8,251 nt of DNA from Burkholderiaceae bacterium (GTDB lineage Bacteria; Pseudomonadota; Gammaproteobacteria; Burkholderiales; Burkholderiaceae_C). The position numbers were made by a program, and so were the translations under genes. The stretch covers positions 1 through 8,251 of the forward strand of contig JAOTTZ010000057.1 of NCBI GenBank assembly GCA_029864165.1. Direction: 5' to 3'. The first letter of the stretch is position 1. Each line of letters starts with the position of its first letter. Shown piece after piece: positions 1 to 7,766 of the stretch. The notes beneath the pieces were generated by a model. It made no database searches. It was not told the DNA's origin and saw only the letters and a program-made list of their open reading frames with translations.

Positions 1-2
1 CT

Positions 3-3000
3 GTTGATGGCAAGACGATGCGCGAGCAACAGGCGGCCGCGGCGGACGCCGACCGCCGCGCGAGGGCCACACAAGTGCTTGAGCAGTACACGCAGATGTG
101 GTACGCCTGGGCCGAGGGCGAAAAGCCCCGCCGCAAAGCCATCTCACTCTACGGAGACCTGTTTGCACTCAAGGGCAGGCTCGAAGCCGAAGAAACGGCC
201 AAGCCGTCGGAGCTGGTGTGGGGCATGGGCATTGCCTCATGGCGATTTGCAGGGCGCGTTTCAGACAGCGGCACGAGTGCCGTCACCATCGAATTCCAGT
301 ACCCGTTGTTGACGCAGGGGGTCGAGATCGAGCTCGACAGCCAGACTCACACCCTTTCTGTCCGGCCGCGTGCGATCGAACCTCGGCTGGAGTTCGATGC
401 GTTCGGCGCGTGTCAACTCCCTGGGGCGGCCGACGTGGAGAAACAGGCCAAGCTGCTGATGGCACGCGAGGCCGAACACCCAATGACGCCGTTCGACATC
501 TCCAGCTTCGAGCCGATCTTGAAGCTGACCGCCGGCAGTCTCCACGAGAAGGGGCGATACGACTCGACGTACCAGGGCCTTCCTGCGCCACAGGAGTACC
601 TGATGGTGACACCGGGGTGGGTGCTGTTCACGCGGATTCGCTCGAACAACTACCTCATTGTGGACATTGAGCGTCTCAAGGCTCGGCTGCAATCCGGCGA
701 CGTGATTCCGCCTGGCCCAGTCGCGCTGGTGACGCCGCCCACCGACGATGTCATTCAATACGAGTCGATTGCGTTCAGAGGCTTGTGTGGGACACCCCGC
801 AAGAAGGGTGAACCGCGCGAGCTCTTCTTTCCGCTGCCCTACAACCAGGAGCAGGAAACCATCGTCGAGATGCTCGAACGGGCGCCTGGCGTGGCGGTTC
901 AAGGCCCTCCGGGCACAGGGAAGACCCACACGATTGCCAACATCGTCTGCCACTACCTGGCCACCGGGCGCAAGGTGCTCGTGACCTCCAAGGGCGAGCA
1001 TGCCCTCGACGTACTGCAGTCCAAGATTCCCGAGGCGGTTCGACCCCTGACCGTGGCGCTGATGGCTGGCGACAAGGAAGGAATGAGGCAGTTCCAATCC
1101 TCCATCGAAGCGATCATCCACAACCTCTCGCAGCTCAACCCTCGAGTCGTCGCCGACGAAATCCAGGACGCGCGCAATCGCATCGACGCGGCTCATGCCG
1201 AACTGACCCGAATCGACCGACGAGTCGACGAGATTGCGTTGGAGCAACTCTCGGACGTCGAGGTGGACGGCGTGAAGTTGCGCGCGCAGAAGATGGCCGA
1301 CCTGGTCGTCTCCGGCCGCGAGCAGCACGGGTGGTTCGACGACGAGCTGACGCTGGATGACCAGCACGCACCACCGTTGACGGCGTCGGAGGCACAGGCT
1401 CTGCGCGAAGCCCGGCGGAAGCTCTGCGCCGATCTCGTTTACGTTTCTGCCCGGCTTCCATCGAGCCATGCTCTCCTGTCTTCCGCAGACGTTGGGGCAC
1501 TTCACGACGTACTGGTGGGCATCCGCGACATCGACAAGGCCGAGGCGGATGGCGACCTACGCGCCCTCCGCGCGCTGACGCCGGAGGTACTGGAGGAAGC
1601 CAGGCGAATGCTGACCGTCGTGGATGAAGTCACCAAGCTCGTCAAGGACCTCGAGTCAATGGAGAGTCCTTGGGTATTCGAGTTGCGACGCAAATGCCGA
1701 CGGCCGGACTTCGCGAGCGAGCAGCAGTCGCTCAAGGCGCTTTTCGTCGAAATCGACGAGCTTGTTTCAGCAAGAGCGGCCTTCATGCAGAGACCCGTAT
1801 CGGTGCCGTCGGTCGCGCTCGAAGACGGCAAAGTTCTTCAGGCAGTCGAGCGCGCCGCAGAGTCGGGCAAGCCGTTCGGCCTATTCGCGATGGGGGGAGG
1901 GGACGTCAAGGCGCATGTGTCGGCGATCCGTGTCGCTGGGCTTGTACCTGTCAATCCCGATGACTGGCAACACGTTCATCGCTACGTGCGGTTGCACGCC
2001 AAGGTGCTGTCGTTCAACGTGCGGTGGAACCAGTTCGCGGAGCTGCTGTCGGTGCCGGCGATGAATGGCGGTGTTGAGCAACTAAGGGCGACCGAACTGG
2101 TCGCGGTGGCGGCGAAGAAGGCACACCGCCTGGCCATCTTCCACGACGCGAACCTGCCGATGCTGGCCGAGAAGGTATTCGCCGAAGCGCCAGTAAAGGA
2201 GTTGAGGGGCGGGTCCGTGGAGCTGGCAGGCGTGCGTGAGCACCTCCGTCGATATCTGACCCGATCCGAGCTGGCTGTCGCAGCCACCAGGCTTGCCACC
2301 TTGCAGGAAAAACTGGCTGGCACCTCGGGACCCATCAGCCTTGCCTTCAGGCAGTACGTACAAGACGAGCTCGGCAACTCTGAGGTGAAAACGGAACGCA
2401 TCGTCGCTGCCTACGCCGAACTGGTCAGTGAGCTCAAGCGTATTGAGGCGCTCGCGGGCGAGATGGGTAAGGTGGAGGAACTCTGCGCGCGCATTGAGTC
2501 GGCGGGAGGGCAACGGCTGGCGTCGCGACTGCGAAATCAGCCACTTGCCGCGTCCGGTGATGACCACGTGCTGCCTGTGGCCTGGCGGGATGCCTGGAAC
2601 TGGGCTCGCATCAAGAACCATCTCGACCAGATCGATGCGCGGCAAGAACTTCTGACACTGGGGACACGTCGGCGTGACGTTGCAAATGGGTTGGCGAAAC
2701 AATACGAACGAATGGTGTCGAAATCAGCTTGGTTGTCGACGAAGGAGACGGCGTCGCAACTCGTACTCGCGGCGCTTCAGACATACAGGACGGCCATTCA
2801 CAAGATCGGCAAAGGGACGGGTCCGAACGCGACCATGTTCCGCCGAGATGCGCAGAAGGCGATGATGGCCGCGCAGGCTGCCGTACCGTGCTGGATCATG
2901 AGTCATGCCAAAGTGTCTGAAAGCATGCCCGCAACGCTCGGCGCCTTTCACTTGGTCATTGTCGACGAGGCCAGCCAGTCCAACTTGTGGGCGCTTCCCG

Positions 3001-4244
3001 CCGTGTTGCGCGGCGCAAAGATTCTCGTGGTCGGTGACGACAAGCAGGTTTCTCCGGACGGCGGCTTCACTTCTGCAGCCAAGACTCAATCGCTTCGCGC
3101 GAGGTTTCTTTCCGACCAACCGCATCAGGCAGTGCTCAATCCGACGAACTCGCTCTACGACATCGCATCGACAGTTTTTGCCGCCCAGAAGGTGATGCTG
3201 AGGGAGCACTTCCGGTGCGTTCAACCCATCATCGCTTACAGCAACAGGACGTTCTACGACAACTTCATCCAGCCCCTGCGCGTGCCGAGGGCTTCCGAGC
3301 GTATTGATCCGCCGCTGGTGGATGTCTACGTGGCGGCTGGGGTTCGGTCTGCCAGGGACACCAACAAGGCAGAGGCCGACGTGATCGTAGCCGAGATCGA
3401 TGCCATCTTGCGCGACCCCAAGCTTCGGGGTCGCTCGCTCGGCGTCGTCTCCTTGCTAGGCCCCGATCAGGCGCAGTACATCGATACGCTCGTGCGGTCT
3501 CGGTGCGACATGGACGAACTCACTCGTCGAAACTTCGCATGCGGCGACGCCCGTGTGTTTCAAGGCAGCGAGCGAGATATCATGTTCCTGTCGATGGTGG
3601 CCGACTCCACGAGCCATCACGCTCTGTCCGGCAACATGTTCGAGCAGCGGTTCAACGTGGCGGCCAGCCGGGCTCGCGACCGTATGTACTTGGTGAGGTC
3701 GGTGCGCCTTGAAGAGCTGTCGAACGCGGACATCCGCCGGTCGCTGCTGTCGCACTACAGCAAGCCCATCGACAACAACGACGAGGACATGAGCCTAATC
3801 GACTTGTGCGAATCTGGCTTCGAGCGCGACGTCTATACCGCGCTGTTCGACCGTGGCTATCGCGTCACGCCGCAGGTGAAGGCCGGTTCGTTCCGGATCG
3901 ACATGGTGGTCGAGGGTGGGGATGACGCACGGCTCGCACTTGAATGCGACGGTGACGAGTTCCACGGCCCTGATCGGTGGCGGGCTGACATGAGCAGACA
4001 ACGAGTCCTAGAACGGGCAGGCTGGGTGTTCTGGCGCTGCTTTGCTTCGACATGGTCGCTGCGCAAGGACGATGTGCTGCACGAATTGTTGGCTCGACTG
4101 CACGCGATGGGTATCGAGCCGCTCGGCGCGATGGAGCGAACACCGTCGCTTGTCGACTATCGCGAGTGGGGCGACTCGGGATATGTACCCAGGGTCGAGC
4201 CGCTGCCGGCATCTGAAACCGGCGCGGTGGCATCGGCAGGGTAA
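3..4244 (+). CDS. Large SF1 (UPF1-like) helicase with C-terminal Vsr/DUF559-like endonuclease, 5'-truncated by window edge
   Basis: The reading frame is open to the left edge. The first internal ATG (18) has no Shine-Dalgarno sequence, so the true start is probably upstream. Residues are numbered from that Met (1408 aa to the stop). Seen: Walker A GPPGTGKT at 296-303; Walker B VDEASQ at 982-987; motif III VGDDKQ at 1005-1010; REHFRC at 1062-1067; RVFQGSERD at 1179-1187; motif VI NVAASRARDR at 1213-1222. These are the SF1 motifs of the UPF1/COG1112 group. Residues about 1262-1370 match a Vsr/DUF559-type nuclease (REase_MTES_1575-like): E1269, D1295, ECDGD at 1309-1313, H1316, then a basic helix and GW..WR. 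About 680 residues, largely helical and partly coiled coil (about 376-410), lie between Walker A and B. The N-terminal 290 residues are unassigned. Inferred role: ATP-driven translocation on nucleic acid coupled to cleavage, in a conflict system with the two genes downstream. Mokosh-type antiphage helicases are a possible relative. The domain calls are firm and the biological role is inferred. Confidence 0.93.
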   Translation, partial: VDGKTMREQQAAAADADRRARATQVLEQYTQMWYAWAEGEKPRRKAISLYGDLFALKGRLEAEETAKPSELVWGMGIASWRFAGRVSDSGTSAVTIEFQYPLLTQGVEIELDSQTHTLSVRPRAIEPRLEFDAFGACQLPGAADVEKQAKLLMAREAEHPMTPFDISSFEPILKLTAGSLHEKGRYDSTYQGLPAPQEYLMVTPGWVLFTRIRSNNYLIVDIERLKARLQSGDVIPPGPVALVTPPTDDVIQYESIAFRGLCGTPRKKGEPRELFFPLPYNQEQETIVEMLERAPGVAVQGPPGTGKTHTIANIVCHYLATGRKVLVTSKGEHALDVLQSKIPEAVRPLTVALMAGDKEGMRQFQSSIEAIIHNLSQLNPRVVADEIQDARNRIDAAHAELTRIDRRVDEIALEQLSDVEVDGVKLRAQKMADLVVSGREQHGWFDDELTLDDQHAPPLTASEAQALREARRKLCADLVYVSARLPSSHALLSSADVGALHDVLVGIRDIDKAEADGDLRALRALTPEVLEEARRMLTVVDEVTKLVKDLESMESPWVFELRRKCRRPDFASEQQSLKALFVEIDELVSARAAFMQRPVSVPSVALEDGKVLQAVERAAESGKPFGLFAMGGGDVKAHVSAIRVAGLVPVNPDDWQHVHRYVRLHAKVLSFNVRWNQFAELLSVPAMNGGVEQLRATELVAVAAKKAHRLAIFHDANLPMLAEKVFAEAPVKELRGGSVELAGVREHLRRYLTRSELAVAATRLATLQEKLAGTSGPISLAFRQYVQDELGNSEVKTERIVAAYAELVSELKRIEALAGEMGKVEELCARIESAGGQRLASRLRNQPLAASGDDHVLPVAWRDAWNWARIKNHLDQIDARQELLTLGTRRRDVANGLAKQYERMVSKSAWLSTKETASQLVLAALQTYRTAIHKIGKGTGPNATMFRRDAQKAMMAAQAAVPCWIMSHAKVSESMPATLGAFHLVIVDEASQSNLWALPAVLRGAKILVVGDDKQVSPDGGFTSAAKTQSLRARFLSDQPHQAVLNPTNSLYDIASTVFAAQKVMLREHFRCVQPIIAYSNRTFYDNFIQPLRVPRASERIDPPLVDVYVAAGVRSARDTNKAEADVIVAEIDAILRDPKLRGRSLGVVSLLGPDQAQYIDTLVRSRCDMDELTRRNFACGDARVFQGSERDIMFLSMVADSTSHHALSGNMFEQRFNVAASRARDRMYLVRSVRLEELSNADIRRSLLSHYSKPIDNNDEDMSLIDLCESGFERDVYTALFDRGYRVTPQVKAGSFRIDMVVEGGDDARLALECDGDEFHGPDRWRADMSRQRVLERAGWVFWRCFASTWSLRKDDVLHELLARLHAMGIEPLGAMERTPSLVDYREWGDSGYVPRVEPLPASETGAVASAG

Positions 4245-4304
4245 TCAATTGTGGTTCTGTGGCGTACATCTTCGGCTCCACCGTCCCGATGCCGAACGTT
4301 GACC

Positions 4305-4310
4305 TGAGGG
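4305..4310 (+). promoter_or_regulatory. Ribosome-binding site that fixes the start of gene 2
   Basis: TGAGGG lies 5 nt before the ATG at 4316. The frame is open further upstream, with a GTG at 4259 and an ATG at 4289, but neither has a comparable purine-rich site. This supports starting the protein at 4316. Confidence 0.6.
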
Positions 4311-4315
4311 CACCC

Positions 4316-4861
4316 ATGGCAACGAAGAAGGCGAATCCATCGTGGATCGACATCAAGGCCAAGCTCGCCGACTTCGACCGCGACGGCCTGCTCGGGCTGC
4401 TGCAAGACCTCTATGCCGCCAGCAAGGACAATCAGGCGTTTCTGCACGCCCGCCTGCGCCTGGGCGATGACGTGCTCAAGCCCTACAAAGCGACAATCAG
4501 CCGCTGGCTCTGGCCCGATGTTTTCAAGAACCAGGACATCTCTGTCGCCAAGGCCAAGAAGGCCATTGCCGATTACAAGAAGGCGGGCGGACCCACCGGA
4601 GGGCTGGCGGAGCTGGTGGTCTTTTATTGCGAACAAGACTCGGGCTTCTGCGCCGAGGTCGGCCAAGACGACGAGAGCCACTTCGACGCACTGGTGCGAA
4701 TGTTCGAGCATGCGCTGAAAACCATCGCGACCTTGCCTGAGGCGAATCGCCCGTCATTGTGGAAACGCCTGAATGCGGTTCGCCAGCGCAGTCACAACAT
4801 CGGCTACGGCGTGGGTGAAAACATGGACGAACTGCTCGCAGAGCACGGGGTCGATGACTGA
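4316..4861 (+). CDS. Hypothetical protein, 181 aa, possibly DUF6155-like
   Basis: Small, soluble, mostly helical protein of charged and aliphatic residues with no signal peptide or membrane segment. The start at 4316 (MATKKANPSW) is chosen for its Shine-Dalgarno sequence. It gives a 71-bp gap after gene 1 and an 8-bp overlap (ATGACTGA) with gene 3, so co-transcription and translational coupling to gene 3 are likely. Visible features are an N-terminal helical part (about 10-35, with DRDGLLGLLQDLY), a motif region around GDDVLKPYKATISRWLWPD (about 50-68), and a lysine-rich AKAKKAIADYKKAG segment (about 77-90). This pattern resembles my memory of DUF6155 proteins, but no catalytic motif is recognisable. 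Its position between a helicase-nuclease and a primase-helicase suggests an accessory subunit of that module. That is inference from context only. Confidence 0.83.
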   Translation: MATKKANPSWIDIKAKLADFDRDGLLGLLQDLYAASKDNQAFLHARLRLGDDVLKPYKATISRWLWPDVFKNQDISVAKAKKAIADYKKAGGPTGGLAELVVFYCEQDSGFCAEVGQDDESHFDALVRMFEHALKTIATLPEANRPSLWKRLNAVRQRSHNIGYGVGENMDELLAEHGVDD

Positions 4862-7364
4862 GCACGATGCTTTCGCGGCGCTGCAAGCCGAGAACGCGCG
4901 GTTGGCGGCGCTGCTGGATTCGCACGGCATCGAATGGCGCGTGTCATCGTCATCGGCGTCGCGGCCCGCGCCGACTGCGCCAGCGCCGGAACCCGAGCCA
5001 ACGCCGCTGCGTTCCAGCCCGGCCACCGTCGACAAGGTGGCGCTGTTTCGGCGGCTGTTCCGTGGCCGCACGGATGTCTATCCGGTCCGCTGGGAAGGCA
5101 AGACCTCGGGCAAATCGGGCTACGCGCCAGCGTGCGCCAATGAGTGGCGGGCCGGCGTCTGCGAGAAGCCGCGCATCAAGTGCGGCGACTGCGGCCACCG
5201 CCTGCTGATTCCGTTGTCCGATGCGGTGATCTACGACCATCTGGCCGGCGAGCACACAGTGGGGGTCTACCCGCTGCTGGAGGATGACACTTGCCACTTC
5301 CTGGCGGTCGACTTTGACGAGGCCGAGTGGCAGGAGGATGCACAAGGATTCATGCAGTCCTGCACCGAGCTGGGCGTGCCTACGGCGCTGGAGATTTCAC
5401 GTTCTGGCCGGGGCGCCCATGCCTGGGTTTTCTTCGCCGGACGCGTGTCAGCACGGGATGCGCGGCGCCTGGGGACGGCCGTCATCAGCCACACCTGCGC
5501 GCGAACCCGGCAGCTCAAGCTAACGTCCTACGACCGCTTGTTTCCCAACCAGGACACGATGTCCAAAGGAGGGTTCGGTAACCTGATCGCCTTGCCGCTG
5601 CAGAAGCACGCGCGCAAAAACGGTTGCAGCGTCTTCGTCGATGCTGCTCTGCGCCCGCACCACGACCAGTGGGCCTTCCTCGCGTCCATCCAGCCCATGG
5701 TGCCGCACGACATCGAGCCGACCATCCTGCGCGCCACCGGCGGCATCCACCCCCTGGATGTGGCTTTCATCGACGACGAGGATTTGGCCACGCCGTGGAA
5801 GCGCAAGGCCATCACGTCAATGAAGCTGCCGGGCACGATGCCCAAGGCACTGACGGTGACGCTGGCCAATCTGATCTATTTCGAGAAGAGCGCGCTGCCC
5901 CAAGCGCTGACCAATCGCCTGATCCGGCTGGCGGCCTTCCAAAACCCCGAGTTCTACAAGGCCCAGGCCATGCGGATGTCGGTGTGGGACAAGCCGCGCG
6001 TCATCGGCAATGCGGCGAACTACCCTCAGCACATCGCGTTGCCGCGTGGCTGCCTCGACGCCGCACTGGCCTTGCTGAAGGACAACGGCATCCGCAGCGA
6101 TCTGCGCGACGAGCGGTATTGTGGTGAGCCCATCGATGTCAGGTTCGTCGGCGCCCTGCGGCCTGACCAGGATGTGGCTGTCTCGGCCATGCTGCATCAC
6201 GACGCCGGTGTGCTGTGCGCGCCCACCGCATTCGGCAAGACGGTCACGGCGGCGGCCATCATCGCCCGGCGCGGCGTGAACACCCTGGTGCTGGTGCATC
6301 GCACCGAGCTATTGAGGCAATGGCAGGAACGTCTGCAAGTTTTTCTCGGCGTCGGCACGGGCGTGGTCGGCACGATCGGTGGCGGCAAAGCCAAACCCAC
6401 CGGCAGGGTCGACATCGCCGTGATGCAGTCGCTGTCGCGCCAGGGCGAGGTCAATGCGCTGGTCGAGAACTACGGGCAGGTCATCGTTGACGAATGCCAC
6501 CATGTGGGCGCCGCGTCATTCGACGCCATCCTCAAACGGACCAAGGCGAAATTTGTGCTCGGCCTGACGGCCACGCCGATTCGCCGCGATGGCCAGCAGC
6601 CGATCATCTTCATGCAATGCGGGCCGATTCGACACACGGCGGCCAGGCCGGCCAGTGCACCGCACGACCTGGAGGTGTTGCCGCGATCACGGTTTTCCCG
6701 CATCGACCTGCCGACCACAGCAGGCATTCAGGACGTGTTCCGGCATCTGGCCAATGACCTGGCCCGGACCCAAGCCATCGCCGCCGAGATCACTGCGGTC
6801 TTCGAACAAGGCCGCAAGGTGCTGGTGCTGACTGAGCGTACGGAGCACCTCGATGCCATCCTCTTGGCCCTGGCAGCACAGGTGCCACCGCCCTTCGTAC
6901 TGCACGGTCGGATGTCGAAGAAGCAGCGGGCCGCCCGCATTGCAGAACTTGATGCGCTGGCGCCGCGGGCGCCACGCATCCTGCTGGCCACCGGGAAGCT
7001 CGTCGGCGAAGGTTTCGACCATCCGCCGCTGGATACGTTGGTGCTGGCCATGCCGGTTTCGTGGAAAGGCACGCTGCAGCAGTACGCGGGCCGGCTGCAT
7101 CGGGAACACGCCAGCAAGACCGACGTACGGATCATCGACTTCGTCGACACCGGCCACCCGGCGTTACTGCGGATGTGGGACAAGCGGCAGCGAGGCTATC
7201 GCGCGATGGGGTATCGCATGGGCATCGAAGCGAGCAGCGATGATGGAGGCCTTCCAGGCGTCCTTGGACTGCCCGCGCCTGAAACTGAGCGTCCAGTTCA
7301 GAAGACACTCATGACCCGAGCCGCATCGAGCGAAACGGGGCCATGGGTGGGGCCACGCTTGTGA
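4854..7364 (+). CDS. TOTE-type archaeo-eukaryotic primase (AEP) fused to SF2 helicase
   Basis: 836 aa. The start ATG at 4854 overlaps the gene 2 stop; an open upstream extension to 4773 lies inside gene 2 and is rejected. Order of parts: a short coiled-coil-like helix (1-25); a Ser/Pro/Ala-rich linker (31-57); a Cys cluster C94, C103, C110, C113 (likely zinc site) within GYAPACANEW..GVCEKP; and an AEP domain of about 145-250. The AEP shows metal-binding DFD at 153-155, SGRGAHAWVFF at 184-194 (catalytic-type His189), YDRLFPNQD at 226-234 and GFGNLIALPLQ at 240-250. An SF2 helicase follows: RPDQ at 436-439, Walker A APTAFGKT at 456-463, DECH at 546-549, TATP at 572-575, GEGFDHP at 718-724 and QYAGRLHR at 743-750. 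All core motifs are intact. AEPs synthesise primers or short nucleic acids, and SF2 helicases remodel duplexes. Proteins with this arrangement carry the family name TOTE conflict system AEP. A role in defence or in mobile-element conflict is inferred from that family. Confidence 0.95.
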   Translation: MTEHDAFAALQAENARLAALLDSHGIEWRVSSSSASRPAPTAPAPEPEPTPLRSSPATVDKVALFRRLFRGRTDVYPVRWEGKTSGKSGYAPACANEWRAGVCEKPRIKCGDCGHRLLIPLSDAVIYDHLAGEHTVGVYPLLEDDTCHFLAVDFDEAEWQEDAQGFMQSCTELGVPTALEISRSGRGAHAWVFFAGRVSARDARRLGTAVISHTCARTRQLKLTSYDRLFPNQDTMSKGGFGNLIALPLQKHARKNGCSVFVDAALRPHHDQWAFLASIQPMVPHDIEPTILRATGGIHPLDVAFIDDEDLATPWKRKAITSMKLPGTMPKALTVTLANLIYFEKSALPQALTNRLIRLAAFQNPEFYKAQAMRMSVWDKPRVIGNAANYPQHIALPRGCLDAALALLKDNGIRSDLRDERYCGEPIDVRFVGALRPDQDVAVSAMLHHDAGVLCAPTAFGKTVTAAAIIARRGVNTLVLVHRTELLRQWQERLQVFLGVGTGVVGTIGGGKAKPTGRVDIAVMQSLSRQGEVNALVENYGQVIVDECHHVGAASFDAILKRTKAKFVLGLTATPIRRDGQQPIIFMQCGPIRHTAARPASAPHDLEVLPRSRFSRIDLPTTAGIQDVFRHLANDLARTQAIAAEITAVFEQGRKVLVLTERTEHLDAILLALAAQVPPPFVLHGRMSKKQRAARIAELDALAPRAPRILLATGKLVGEGFDHPPLDTLVLAMPVSWKGTLQQYAGRLHREHASKTDVRIIDFVDTGHPALLRMWDKRQRGYRAMGYRMGIEASSDDGGLPGVLGLPAPETERPVQKTLMTRAASSETGPWVGPRL

Positions 7365-7439
7365 TCTGGCTTCAGCGAGCTGCCGTGCCTACTGGCGATC
7401 CGCCGGATTGAGAAGTGATGATCGAACATGTGAGGCCAG

Positions 7440-7462
7440 CGTCCTGTCGCGGTGACAGGACG
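7440..7462 (-). terminator. Stem-loop between convergent genes, possible transcription end of the cold-shock gene
   Basis: A perfect inverted repeat (GTCCTGTC / GACAGGAC, plus an outer C-G pair; 9-bp stem) encloses a 5-nt loop, 7-8 bp beyond the cold-shock stop codon and 75 bp beyond the gene 3 stop. Neither strand has a T-run after the stem, so it is not a canonical intrinsic terminator. It could instead be a bidirectional 3'-end stabiliser or the stall site of a Rho-dependent terminator. The hairpin is certain; its role is not. Confidence 0.4.
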
Positions 7463-7469
7463 ACCGGGC

Positions 7470-7742
7470 TCAGCCGGGAACCGCGACGCGTAGATCCATG
7501 GTTGGTTCAACAGGGTGGTCGCCGTCTGCCGGTGCGGCGTCGCACAGACAGATGTTCTGCGCCAGTTGCCCCTTCGGGCCCTGCGCCAGTTCATAGCTGA
7601 CTTTGCTACCTTGCTTGAGCGTGCGAAAGCCGTTCATCTGGATGGCTGAAAAGTGTGCGAAAACATCATCACCACCACTGTCAGGCGCTATGAATCCAAA
7701 CCCCTTTGCGCTGTTGAACCACTTGACGGTACCGACTGCCAT
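7470..7742 (-). CDS. Cold-shock protein (CSD family, CspA-like) with C-terminal extension
   Basis: 90 aa. A single cold-shock domain (OB fold) binds single-stranded RNA/DNA and acts as an RNA chaperone in the cytoplasm. Seen: GTVKWFN at 4-10, RNP1 KGFGFI at 13-18, RNP2 VFAHF at 27-31, and the family's C-terminal strand pattern [11 protein letters not shown] at 54-64. The start ATG (7740-7742 on the complement) has a strong Shine-Dalgarno sequence. Typical members end near residue 67-70. Here about 22 further residues rich in Pro, Asp and Ala follow, with no recognisable domain. The gene is convergent with gene 3 and divergent from edd, with its own promoter upstream. A MITE-like element lies in its leader. 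The family call is very secure. Which Csp paralogue it is, and whether cold induces it, cannot be told from sequence. Confidence 0.97.
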   Translation of the reverse strand: MAVGTVKWFNSAKGFGFIAPDSGGDDVFAHFSAIQMNGFRTLKQGSKVSYELAQGPKGQLAQNICLCDAAPADGDHPVEPTMDLRVAVPG

Positions 7743-7747
7743 GCTGA

Positions 7748-7755
7748 TCTCCTCT
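7748..7755 (-). promoter_or_regulatory. Strong ribosome-binding site of the cold-shock gene
   Basis: On the - strand AGAGGAGA lies 5 nt before the ATG, close to consensus. It lies 11 bp inside (on the gene side of) the CTAG that borders the MITE-like element, so the insertion left translation initiation intact. Confidence 0.8.
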
Positions 7756-7766
7756 GTTGCTAGGCA

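Noticed and set aside
18..20. ATG at 18 as the true start of the helicase
   Set aside because: The frame is open to the window edge, no Shine-Dalgarno sequence precedes the ATG, and the protein begins inside what looks like a helix, so the start is probably outside the window.
261..1505. Long antisense open frame (414 codons) opposite the helicase gene
   Set aside because: It lies wholly opposite a frame with clear SF1 motifs, encodes no recognisable domain, and long antisense frames are expected in GC-rich codon-biased genes.
4203..4239. Inverted repeat CTGCCG/CGGCAG near the end of gene 1 as a terminator
   Set aside because: The stem is only 6 bp, inside the coding sequence, with a 25-nt loop and no T-run; genes 1-3 look co-transcribed.
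4259..4315. N-terminal extension of gene 2 from the GTG at 4259
   Set aside because: No ribosome-binding site precedes it, while the ATG at 4316 has a well-placed TGAGGG.
4773..4853. N-terminal extension of the primase-helicase into gene 2
   Set aside because: It would overlap the gene 2 coding sequence by about 90 bp with composition typical of a shadow frame; ATG 4854 gives a normal coupled start.
7298..7594. 98-codon - strand frame overlapping the cold-shock gene
   Set aside because: It overlaps the cold-shock coding region out of frame and the end of gene 3, is arginine-rich, and has no family resemblance.
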